Translations under genes and position numbers: made by a program | NCBI GenBank assembly: GCA_040755975.1 | Contig: JBFLZY010000008.1 | Location: forward strand, 1-64,000 | Direction of reading: 5' to 3' | DNA length: 64,000 bases | Source of the DNA: JAIMBK01 sp040755975 | GTDB lineage: Bacteria > Bacillota > Desulfotomaculia > Desulfotomaculales > Nap2-2B | Notes under the pieces: generated by a model | Told to the model about the DNA's origin: nothing | The model's input: only the letters and a program-made list of their open reading frames with translations | Database searches by the model: none | Shown: positions 1 through 7,785 of the stretch, one piece after another | Position numbering within the stretch: position 1 is the first letter of the stretch | Layout of the letters: every line of letters starts with the position of its first letter

Positions 1-1195
1 TCGTGGCGGCGACGAAGCGGATGTCCACGTCGACGTACTTGTTTCCCCCGACGCGAATTAACTTTTTCTCCTGGATGACCTGCAGTAACTTAACCTGCAG
101 GCTCAAAGGGAGGTCCGTAATCTCGTCCAGAAAAACCGTGCCGCCGTTGGCGAGCTCTAAAAGCCCTTTTTTGCCTTCCTTGCGCGCCCCGGTGAACGCC
201 CCGCCCTCGTAGCCGAACAGCTCCGATTCCAATAGCTGCTCCGGAATGGCCCCGCAGTTGATCGTGATGAAAGGCCCGCCGGCGCGCCTGCTCAACTTAT
301 GCAGCCGCGAGGCCACGATCCCTTTCCCGACGCCCGATTCCCCCATGATCAAGACCGTTGAATCCACCTGGGCGACCTTGTCCACCATCTCCAGCACCCG
401 CTTCATCTGGGAGCTTTCAGCGATCACGTCGTGGCTCTTGATTTTTTCCTGGGTTAGTTTTAAGAGCTGCTGGCGGTAGCTTTCCGCCAGTTGTTCGGAA
501 TCGGCCAGTTGTTTTCTCAGGTTTAACAACTCGGAAACGTCCCTGGAGTTAACGACCACCCGGATAATCTCACCGTTTTGGTTGAAAACAGGATTAGCGG
601 TGACGATCAGATGTTTACCCGTTTTTGTTTTTTGGGTGGTAGTGATCCGTTTCTTTTCCTGAAAAACGAGCCTTGTCACGCAAGGTGTGAAATAACCTTC
701 TTTTTCCAATTCCAGAACATTTTTGCCGATCATTTTCTCAACTGGTATCCCGTAGTATGTTTCCCCCGCTTTGTTAATTCGTTTGGTAAAGCCATTGCCA
801 TCGATAACAAAAATTTCATCATAAGAGGAATTAAATATGTCCTCCAGTTCGCTGATTATCTCTTTTTGTTCACTTAATGCATGCTCTTCAAACTTTAAAT
901 CAGAAACATCTATTAAAATACTGATTGTGTCTATTGCTTTATTTTCCACTTTTGTATTTATAATGAGGAGCGTTTTTTCATGAAAGGTTAATCGGGAAAC
1001 ACCGGATTTATTAACATCAAAAAGGTCACTACCTAAGGAGGTTTGACTGGTTAAGGAGGAAAAATCACTCCTATGAAGCGGCCAGTTTGCTCCCAAAATT
1101 TTTAATGCAAATTCATTTGCAGCAACTAGCCTTTTTGTTTTGTCCAAAGCGATAATACCAAAGGGTAGCAAGTCAAATATTTCTTTCAGGAGCAA
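1..1195 (-). CDS. Sigma-54-dependent PAS/AAA+ enhancer-binding regulator (C-terminus beyond window)
   Basis: This is a transcription activator that works with RNA polymerase carrying sigma-54. About 398 residues are visible. The N-terminal part reads as two PAS-like sensory segments (roughly residues 1-105 and 110-225). A sigma-54 interaction AAA+ domain follows, with Walker A GESGVGKG near residue 285, the GAFTGA loop near 330 and Walker B VFLDEI near 350. The DNA-binding helix-turn-helix lies beyond the window edge. The TTG start at 1195 is preferred because GAGGTG sits 6 bases upstream; an in-frame GTG at 1204 has no such site. It lies 21 bp downstream of the CaiB gene and closes the catabolic cluster. 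The consensus -24/-12 promoters before the APC permease, AOR and gdhA make it the natural candidate regulator of the region. That link is inference. Confidence 0.93.
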   Translation of the reverse strand, partial: MLLKEIFDLLPFGIIALDKTKRLVAANEFALKILGANWPLHRSDFSSLTSQTSLGSDLFDVNKSGVSRLTFHEKTLLIINTKVENKAIDTISILIDVSDLKFEEHALSEQKEIISELEDIFNSSYDEIFVIDGNGFTKRINKAGETYYGIPVEKMIGKNVLELEKEGYFTPCVTRLVFQEKKRITTTQKTKTGKHLIVTANPVFNQNGEIIRVVVNSRDVSELLNLRKQLADSEQLAESYRQQLLKLTQEKIKSHDVIAESSQMKRVLEMVDKVAQVDSTVLIMGESGVGKGIVASRLHKLSRRAGGPFITINCGAIPEQLLESELFGYEGGAFTGARKEGKKGLLELANGGTVFLDEITDLPLSLQVKLLQVIQEKKLIRVGGNKYVDVDIRFVAAT

Positions 1196-1216
1196 AATGC
1201 TCACCTCACAAGTGGA

Positions 1217-2407
1217 TTAGATGATCCCGTTTGTCTTAAGTGCCTTTACTTCTTCTGGACTGTAGTTTAAAAGACGGGTCAATATTTCTTTGTTATGTTC
1301 CCCTAAAAGGGGAGGCCGGTTTTTCAAGAGAACTTTTGTTTGCGAAAATTTATATGGAAAACCCAGCATCTTGATCAGGCCGGCCGTCGGATGCTCGGTT
1401 TCCATTACCATTTCCCTGGTTTTTAAGTGCGGATCCTCAAAAACTTCTTTCAAGTCATAAATCAAACCACACGGTAGGCCGGCTTTTTCAAAAATCTCGA
1501 GCCACTCGTCGCTATTTTTGGTCCGCATTTTTTCTTCCAGAATGGGCATTAAAATATCCCTGTTTTTTACTCTCTTGATGTTGGTGTCAAATCGTTTGTC
1601 TTTGACTAGTTCGGGTAATCCTAAAATATTGCAAAATTTTGCATACATGACATCATTAGTTGCGATAACCTGAATGTATTTTCCATCCCCGGCCTCAAAT
1701 GCCCGTGCCGGAACCCGGTGGGCATGGTCCAGGCCATACCGTCCAGGAGATTTCCCGGTAGCAAAATACTCCGCGGCCATTACGGTCAATATCGATATCG
1801 TGGAATCATATAGCGATATATCGATATATTGACCTTTACCCGTTTCCTTTCTGTACAAAAGGGCGGCTTGGACAGCGATAACCGAGTAGAGGGCTGCCAC
1901 CAGGTCCGTAATCGGAATCCCTACTTTGACAGGGGGCCGGTCTTTTTCGCCAGTTATCGACATAAGACCCGTAATTCCTTGAGTAATGGGATCGTAGGCC
2001 TTTTTATTCCGGTAGGGCCCATACTGTCCAAAACCGGAGATCGAACAGTAAATAAGTCCAGGATGGCCCTTCCCCAAGGTTTCATAGTCGATATTGAGTT
2101 TTTTAACTACTCCGGGGGTAAAATTTTCAAATACGATATCTGATTTCTTGGCCAGTTGTGCGGCGATTTTTTGGCCCTCTTCTTCTTTAAGGTTTAAAGT
2201 GATTGACTTTTTGTTTCTATTCAGGGCGCAGAAGTAACCGCTTTCTTCATTCGGCAGCGTCGGAGGCCAGGTTCTCGATTCGTCTCCCGACAGCAGTTCT
2301 ACCTTAATAACCTCAGCGCCCAGGTCCCCTAATATCTGCGTTGCAAATGGCCCTGCCAAAACCCTTGTAAAGTCTAGTATTCGAATATTTTTCAGAGGTT
2401 GCTCCAT
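1217..2407 (-). CDS. CaiB/BaiF-type (class III) CoA transferase
   Basis: A 396-residue family III CoA transferase, which moves CoA between carboxylic acids without a free energy-rich intermediate. It has the N-terminal pattern LDFTRVLAGPFATQILGDLGA, the GAEVIKVE strand and the AYDPITQG segment that holds the conserved Asp nucleophile of the family. Length is normal. The ATG at 2407 has AAGGTGG 11 bases upstream. It follows an acyl-CoA dehydrogenase-like gene, as CoA transferase and reductase genes do in carnitine or other short-chain acid pathways. The acid it activates cannot be read from the sequence; the linked corrinoid methyltransferases suggest a methylated substrate. Confidence 0.9.
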   Translation of the reverse strand: MEQPLKNIRILDFTRVLAGPFATQILGDLGAEVIKVELLSGDESRTWPPTLPNEESGYFCALNRNKKSITLNLKEEEGQKIAAQLAKKSDIVFENFTPGVVKKLNIDYETLGKGHPGLIYCSISGFGQYGPYRNKKAYDPITQGITGLMSITGEKDRPPVKVGIPITDLVAALYSVIAVQAALLYRKETGKGQYIDISLYDSTISILTVMAAEYFATGKSPGRYGLDHAHRVPARAFEAGDGKYIQVIATNDVMYAKFCNILGLPELVKDKRFDTNIKRVKNRDILMPILEEKMRTKNSDEWLEIFEKAGLPCGLIYDLKEVFEDPHLKTREMVMETEHPTAGLIKMLGFPYKFSQTKVLLKNRPPLLGEHNKEILTRLLNYSPEEVKALKTNGII

Positions 2408-2444
2408 GGTTAATCAAACCACCTTGTCTATTCGGTTCATAAAC

Positions 2445-2478
2445 CCAGCTTAGGTAGTATGCCTACTACCTAAGCTGG
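2445..2478. repeat. Perfect 13-bp inverted repeat between acyl-CoA dehydrogenase and CoA-transferase genes
   Basis: Arms CCAGCTTAGGTAG (2445-2457) and CTACCTAAGCTGG (2466-2478) flank an 8-base spacer. It lies 38 bp upstream of the CoA transferase start. No T-run follows it in the direction of transcription, so it is not a classical terminator. It may be an RNA processing or stability hairpin, or an operator. Confidence 0.75.
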
Positions 2479-2545
2479 CCAAGATTTAAAGTTAAAGTTA
2501 TTGAAAAAGAGGCCCCCTTTGCCATTTTAGTAATTTTCTTCCGCG

Positions 2546-3727
2546 TTATTTTCGCTGATCAAATTTTTTATTAAATATACTGCGGGCGATCATATTGAGT
2601 TGGGCCTGTGAGGTGCCGCCACCGATCTGGAACATCCGGACATCACGCAGCATGCGCTCTAGGGGCAGGTCGCGGGAATATCCGGCAGCTCCGAACATTT
2701 GCAATGATTTGCTTACTACTTCAAAAGCTACATGCGCCGCAAAGGCTTTTGCGATGGAGGCCTCCTTCATATGGGGCAGCATGACGTTGTTGGCTAAATG
2801 ACGCGCGTTGCAGGCCGCTCTATAGAGGAGCAGCCGCGCCGCGTCAAGCTTCATCTCGCTTTCGGCCATCATCCATTGCAATCCCTGAAATTCTGCTATT
2901 TTCCTTCCAAAAGCCTCGCGTTGCAGCATATATTCTATAGCCAGCTCGTGGGCTCCCTGGGCTATGCCCAGTGCTACGGTACCTGCACCGGTACGCTGCG
3001 CGTTATAGCCGTTCATTAGCTTTTTAAAACCTTCTTTGGGGTCACAGATCACAATATTTTCTGCAGGTACTTCGCAGTTTTCAAAAATTAGTTCCGTTTC
3101 AGGAATACCTCTTAACCCCATGGCATCTTCTACTTTCCCAAAGCTAAAACCCGGGGTGCCTTTATCGACCAATACGCCTCCAATGCCCTGGTCGTGACCG
3201 TGTTTATCAATAATCCGGGCAAATATCAAATTAGTCTTGGAAATGCCGCCGCCAGTGATCCATAATTTTGTGCCGTTTAGGACGTAGTAACCTCCTTTTT
3301 GAACTGCCTTAGTCTTTAAAGCGGTAAGATCTGTTCCTGCATTTGGCTCGGTCATGCCAATTGCAGGCTTATCTCCCTCCTCCAGGACCCTCCTGGCGAC
3401 CAATTTTTGCTGTTCTTCGGTGCCGTAAGCCATAATACAACCCAGAGCGCCCATGTTGGTCTCAACAACGATCCGGGCAGTAACGCCACAATATTTGGCA
3501 ATCTGTTCAATAACCAGAATAACATCAATTAAAGGACGTTCTTGGCCACCAAATTTTTTCGGGATGGTCATGCCAAGAAAACCGGCCGCAAGCATTTTCT
3601 CTACGTTTTCATACGGGTACTCGTGGTTTTTATCCCACCGTGCCGCTTTGGGGGCAAATTCATTCCTACCCAACCTGTCAGCTAATTCCACCATTATTTT
3701 TTGTTCACTGCTTAACTGAAAATCCAT
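2546..3727 (-). CDS. Acyl-CoA dehydrogenase family protein lacking the usual catalytic Glu positions
   Basis: A 393-residue flavoprotein of the acyl-CoA dehydrogenase family: N-terminal helical domain, GMTEPNAGTDL flavin-site motif, beta domain with WITGGG, and a C-terminal helical domain ending in RDVRMFQIGGGTSQAQ. In MCAD/BCAD-type enzymes the catalytic Glu sits in the YEGT motif, which here is GGGT. The alternative Glu of isovaleryl-CoA dehydrogenases falls in a helix that here reads GYNAQRT, with Gln in its place by my alignment. The base may come from elsewhere, or the reaction may differ, for example reduction of an enoyl-CoA as in the CaiA pathway. ATG 3727 is chosen because GGGAGAGG lies 8 bases upstream. 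It sits between a CoA transferase and a methyltransferase gene. Confidence 0.88.
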   Translation of the reverse strand: MDFQLSSEQKIMVELADRLGRNEFAPKAARWDKNHEYPYENVEKMLAAGFLGMTIPKKFGGQERPLIDVILVIEQIAKYCGVTARIVVETNMGALGCIMAYGTEEQQKLVARRVLEEGDKPAIGMTEPNAGTDLTALKTKAVQKGGYYVLNGTKLWITGGGISKTNLIFARIIDKHGHDQGIGGVLVDKGTPGFSFGKVEDAMGLRGIPETELIFENCEVPAENIVICDPKEGFKKLMNGYNAQRTGAGTVALGIAQGAHELAIEYMLQREAFGRKIAEFQGLQWMMAESEMKLDAARLLLYRAACNARHLANNVMLPHMKEASIAKAFAAHVAFEVVSKSLQMFGAAGYSRDLPLERMLRDVRMFQIGGGTSQAQLNMIARSIFNKKFDQRK

Positions 3728-3790
3728 AACCGTTACCTCTCCCATCTTTTTGATTTTTTCAAGGAACGTTAGTTTTGCAAGCGCCTAAAA

Positions 3791-4813
3791 TTAGTATTTA
3801 GCTTGTATGCAGGTTTCTACCATCGCTTTTAGATTCTCCAACGGAGTATCTAAACAAATATCTCACCCGGAACCAATAATAAATCCACCGTTTTCCCACC
3901 CTTTTTCGATGCAACTCCGGGTCACTTCCTTTACTTTTTCTGGGGTGCCCAACAAGAGGATGCCAGACGGATCAATATTGCCAACTAGACAAATTTTTGA
4001 GCCTATTTTTTGCTTTGTTACACCAATGTCCACCGGATAATCAAAGCTATATGCCTGCGGAGATATTTCGAGCACAATATCGAGGTTTTTGGTTGTGTTT
4101 CCGCAAACATGTTGAATATGGTAGATCCCCATCTCTTTTGCTGCTTGATCGAGTCGTTTAGTGTAAGGGGCAACAAATTCCCGGTAATGTTTCGGCGATA
4201 ACAAGTCTCCGGAAGCAGCCCCGTCGCAAGGAAAAATTCCGTGAACTCCAATTTCCCGACATATTTTTGCGTGTTCAATAACAAGATTTGTTGTATATTC
4301 CAGCAATTCATGGACGGCACTGGGGTTTTTGTACAGGTCCAGCATCAAGTAATCTGCTCTGCGCATCTGGTTGGCAAACGTAAACGGCTGGGCAATGGTT
4401 GCATAACAGAAAACGTCCTTGCCTAATTCCTCTAAAATAATTCTCGCGCTTTCCATGGACGCATAGACCCTTGGGTGGTTACTGATGTCAACGGGCTTTA
4501 ACTGTTTTATATCGGCCAAGTTTTTTATAGCTGGTTCTACCACAATAGGGCTGGATTTATCAGTAATTCGTGATTTACAGCCGACCGCATCAACTGGAGC
4601 CACCCAGTCCCAAACCACCTCGATGGCATCAAAGGGGCACTCCTCTTGTGCCCTGAGGATAGCTTCGGCTGCTTTGCGGGGGTTGGACATTGATTCCGGA
4701 ACAGTCACCCCGTAGCGGTCAAGTGCCCAGTAGCCTTGAAAAATTGGCGCTACCGGAACTCTATCGGGCCGGCCCAAGTTTAGGGCTGTTTCGAATCTTT
4801 CCTTAGGATTCAT
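3791..4813 (-). CDS. MtaA/UroD-type corrinoid methyltransferase, candidate selenoprotein (in-frame UGA at codon 317)
   Basis: A member of the uroporphyrinogen-decarboxylase/MtaA/CmuA fold, whose members move methyl groups to or from corrinoid proteins using a zinc site made by HxC plus a later Cys. His235 and Cys237 are present (HVCGN). The frame then meets UGA at 3865-3863, exactly where relatives have the third ligand (GC followed by TPxEN). Reading through gives 23 more residues including DTPLENLKAMVE, the normal family C-terminus, before TAA at 3791. A strong hairpin starts 8 bases after the UGA. Total length would be 340 residues with Sec317, normal for the family; stopping at UGA would remove the ligand. 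The ATG at 4813 overlaps the corrinoid gene by 11 bp and has GGGGG upstream. A recent Cys-to-stop mutation is the alternative. Confidence 0.85.
3828..3854 (-). promoter_or_regulatory. SECIS-like hairpin downstream of in-frame UGA
   Basis: On the coding strand a 7-bp lower stem (TTTAGAT with ATCTAAA) is followed by an A-A mismatch, a 4-bp upper stem (CTCC with GGAG) and a three-base loop GTT. The loop begins 20 bases after the UGA and its first base is G. Bacterial SECIS elements are described as having an apical loop about 16-37 nt from the Sec codon with a G in the first two loop positions. The hairpin overlaps conserved codons, so coding and RNA folding are both satisfied. Confidence 0.75.
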
Positions 4814-5462
4814 TCTTTGGCCCCCTTTTCCTGAGGAGTTCCAGGACGGCCTGAACCGCCTTATTGCCGTCCGCGGCATATGCATCCGCCTCTATTTTCT
4901 CTTTAAACTCTTCATTTACCGGTGCCCCGCCAATTATGGTCAGCACAGCAAAGCCCTCTTGCTTTATTTGCTGAATAATATTTTTCATCTCCATCATGGT
5001 GGTTGTCATCAGAGATGACATTCCGATAATATCTGCTTTATGTTCCCTCGCTGCTTTAATAAACTCTTCCGCTGGAACGTCCTCACCTAAGTCTATAACA
5101 TTAAACCCGTAAACTTCTAGTAACAACTTTACTATATTTTTACCGATGCTGTGAATATCACCGGCAACGACTCCCAATACAACAGTTCCCGTTACACACG
5201 CTTTTTCGCCTTTAATATGGGGTTTTAAGAAGTCAATCAAAGATTGCATGGCGTCGGCTGTTAACAGTAATTCAGGGACGTAATATTCCTGTTTTTCGTA
5301 TAAATCGCCGGCCATTTGCATGCCTTTGTTGGCGCCTTCCAGGATTATGCTCAAAGGATTAATCCCGGCTTCCAGCGCTTTTCTAGAAAACTCCACGGCA
5401 CCTTCCGCATTACCTTGAAGGACTGCCTCGGCAACTTTCTCGAGCAGTTCACTTTTCCCCAA
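4803..5462 (-). CDS. Corrinoid (B12-binding) methyl-carrier protein, MtaC/MtbC type
   Basis: A 219-residue cytoplasmic methyl carrier. The N-terminal helical cap (about residues 1-90) precedes the cobalamin-binding Rossmann domain, which has the DxHxxG motif as GDIHSIGKN, where His ligates cobalt. GLSSL-like and GGAPVNEEF segments follow. Such proteins accept a methyl group from a substrate methyltransferase and pass it to a second methyltransferase. The start is TTG 5462 behind GGGAGGAAA. It overlaps the candidate selenoprotein methyltransferase by 11 bp, so the two are probably translationally coupled partners. Confidence 0.94.
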   Translation of the reverse strand: MGKSELLEKVAEAVLQGNAEGAVEFSRKALEAGINPLSIILEGANKGMQMAGDLYEKQEYYVPELLLTADAMQSLIDFLKPHIKGEKACVTGTVVLGVVAGDIHSIGKNIVKLLLEVYGFNVIDLGEDVPAEEFIKAAREHKADIIGMSSLMTTTMMEMKNIIQQIKQEGFAVLTIIGGAPVNEEFKEKIEADAYAADGNKAVQAVLELLRKRGPKNES

Positions 5463-5628
5463 CTTTATTTCCTCCCGGTTGTTGGTTTTTTATTGGGTTC
5501 GACACAATGCTGTTTTTAAAAGCACCTTCCTTTACCCGATGCACATTCCTTTGAAAAGAAAAAACGTTTTCGGAAACCCCTCCAAACTTAAGATAAAAAT
5601 TGCTTTTAAACCTGCCTGGAGAGATTTC

Positions 5629-5644
5629 CGCTGAATCTTTGCCA
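5629..5644 (-). promoter_or_regulatory. Weak sigma-54 promoter candidate in the 338-bp gap upstream of the corrinoid operon
   Basis: The coding strand reads TGGCAAAGATTCAGCG: GG and GC are 10 bases apart as required and the TGGCA element is intact, but the -12 element is poor. It lies about 165 bp upstream of the corrinoid gene. The rest of the 5463-5800 gap shows no gene, no cobalamin-riboswitch box and no clear terminator. Confidence 0.35.
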
Positions 5645-5800
5645 AAATTAATTTAGCGTTTTCTACTTACACCAACAGGTTCCCTTCTTTACCTGCCCTG
5701 CCGCGGTGTGATCCTAATTCATGCCTGGTCACTTAAATAGCGTTTGATGTGTTTGAGCGGATTCTTAGTCAGATGTCGAGCAACTAGGCTTGAGATTGTT

Positions 5801-7177
5801 TTATCCTTTTATTCCTTTATCTTGTTCCACTACACCTTCCGGCAGAAATACTGTATACTCTTCCGGGCTTTGCTTTCTTTTTAAGCCCATGTAACCGTAG
5901 ATAGCCAGGCCAATCAAGAGATAAACAAAGATAATGAACCAACCCTCTTTGGGTACCCCCTGGGCACTGTAATAAAACAGCAGTGAACAGCAAATGAGAC
6001 CCAGGACACTCATAATAATACCACCGGGCATTTTGTATGGCCTCTTCCATTCGGGATGTTTGGTTCTTAAAACAACACTGGCTATACAGGTTAAAAAGTA
6101 AGCAAGAATGATACCGATGGCCTGCACGGTAAAAATAATCTCCAGCCAAGCGGTACCACTCAGGAGAATCATAATTAAAGCCAAAACGGCCACAGGGATA
6201 TTAGTCCATCCCGGTATATTCCACTTGTTTAGTTCACCGAACTTCCGCGGCATCAAATTACTCCTGCCCATTGAATAAAAAATTCTGGTACAGGAAATCC
6301 AAAATCCATTAAAACAGGTAAAGATTGCTCCCAATGCCCCTAAAGCGATGAAATATTTCATAGCCGGTCCAAATACCTGATCACCGACAACTGCCTCAAC
6401 GAACGGGGTGTCTTTTATAAACTGCCAATCTCTCATACCCCCGATAGCAAGACAAACGACTACATAAATCAACATGGACAAGAATATTGAACCGATTATG
6501 ATTTTAGGCATTAACCGGAGGTCAAAATTTGATTCCTCCACCAGTTGGGGTACGCAGTCAAACCCAAAATACATGGAAATCATTAAGCCAAAGGCGATCA
6601 AAAAACCTTCGGAGCCCGTTGCAAAAAAGGGCTGCAGATTGGATGTACTCCACTGACCGGAGGCGGGGAAAAGGATCCCTTCGACGATGAAGGCAATGAC
6701 TGCGAGGACTATAAAAAAGAAAAATTGGAGTTGGGCGGACGTGATTAGCTTGTACGAGTTGAGAAGGCAGAAGAAGACTATCCATATAATGGCGACAATT
6801 AATAGTTGAGTAAATCCCATATCAGGAAACCATAAAAATTTGATCAGTTCAACGGTTGCCATTGTTTGAAAAGCTACCACTCCGACGTAGGGAAGAAGCA
6901 ATACCCAGCCCCCGATAAATCCCCAGACGGGTCCCATTGCGGAACCAGCGTATATGAATGACCCACCTGTGTAAGGAAGCATTGGGCATAATTCTGCATA
7001 AATATATCCTATTGGAACGACAACGATTGCTGTAAGAACAAAGGCAAGAGAAATAGAAGATCCCGTTAGAGAAAACCACCAGGGCATCATCACCAGCCAC
7101 GGACCAACGATGATTCCCGTTGCCATCGCCAGCATGGAAACCGGGCTCATTACCCTTGCCAGTTGTTTTTCCGCCAT
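5801..7177 (-). CDS. APC-family amino acid/amine permease
   Basis: A 458-residue integral membrane protein with about 12 hydrophobic segments and the APC-superfamily start MSPVSMLAMATGIIVGPW, including the broken first helix with a GxxxG-like turn. YTGGSFIYAGSAMGPVWGF is the typical APC helix 3 region. It would import an amino acid, polyamine or quaternary amine across the cytoplasmic membrane by proton symport or exchange. The ATG at 7177 has AGGGAGG 7 bases upstream. A consensus -24/-12 promoter lies about 260 bp upstream, tying its expression to the sigma-54 regulator. The substrate is unknown. Confidence 0.92.
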   Translation of the reverse strand: MAEKQLARVMSPVSMLAMATGIIVGPWLVMMPWWFSLTGSSISLAFVLTAIVVVPIGYIYAELCPMLPYTGGSFIYAGSAMGPVWGFIGGWVLLLPYVGVVAFQTMATVELIKFLWFPDMGFTQLLIVAIIWIVFFCLLNSYKLITSAQLQFFFFIVLAVIAFIVEGILFPASGQWSTSNLQPFFATGSEGFLIAFGLMISMYFGFDCVPQLVEESNFDLRLMPKIIIGSIFLSMLIYVVVCLAIGGMRDWQFIKDTPFVEAVVGDQVFGPAMKYFIALGALGAIFTCFNGFWISCTRIFYSMGRSNLMPRKFGELNKWNIPGWTNIPVAVLALIMILLSGTAWLEIIFTVQAIGIILAYFLTCIASVVLRTKHPEWKRPYKMPGGIIMSVLGLICCSLLFYYSAQGVPKEGWFIIFVYLLIGLAIYGYMGLKRKQSPEEYTVFLPEGVVEQDKGIKG

Positions 7178-7434
7178 GTATAAACCTCCCTATCTTTTTA
7201 AATATTTGTTAAATTAACATAATACTCTGCCCTTATTTCCCAACATAACCTCACCGCAAAGAAAAATAATGATATAATTTCAGTTTGTACCTGAACTGTT
7301 GCCCCCCTTCTTTTTTGTTCCTTGATAACCCCCTCATGCTGCTGTCCAGAGCTCCCTTGTCAGGCCGGGGGAGCTTTCCCTCAAACGTTTTAGGCGCTCT
7401 TCAAACTTGCAGCATGTGTACAAAAATCTTTTAT

Positions 7435-7450
7435 TGCAAATAACGTACCA
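7435..7450 (-). promoter_or_regulatory. Sigma-54 (-24/-12) promoter of the APC permease
   Basis: The coding strand reads TGGTACGTTATTTGCA, matching TGGCACG-N4-TTGCA at almost every position with GG and GC 10 bases apart. It lies in the 608-bp gap between AOR and the permease. The same gap holds a 6-bp inverted repeat GTACTC/GAGTAC (7609-7626) that could be an activator site. No further gene is seen in 7178-7785. Confidence 0.75.
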
Positions 7451-7785
7451 ATAAAAAACCCTGCCTGGATCCGAAAAAGTTTGGGCAAGATCCGAAAAAT
7501 TGCAGATAAGGCATCTATTACGTAATATTTAAGCGCAATAGCAATCGGTGCTAAACTGCACGTACGCAGCATTTACGTCAGACCTGGTGTTAAGTTTTCT
7601 GGTTAGTGGTACTCCAAAAAGAGTACTTACCCTACAGAATACACAATTTTTTTAAGCAAAACTTTCTCATGCTTTACCGCATGTGTTAAATGCAACCCAG
7701 CATTAATAAATGGGGCTTGGGGAAGCCGATTACCAATAGACTCCAATTGCATTTACTGTCTTTTTAGAGCACTGCACCGGTGGCA

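Noticed and set aside
2445..2478. Inverted repeat as an intrinsic terminator
   Set aside because: No T-run on the transcribed side and the downstream gene belongs to the same functional set.
5463..5800. Cobalamin riboswitch upstream of the corrinoid gene
   Set aside because: No B12-box-like sequence or fitting structure was seen.
7411..7426. Second sigma-54-like site (TTGTACACATGCTGCA) near the permease promoter
   Set aside because: It lacks one of the invariant -24 G residues and the site at 7435-7450 is far better.
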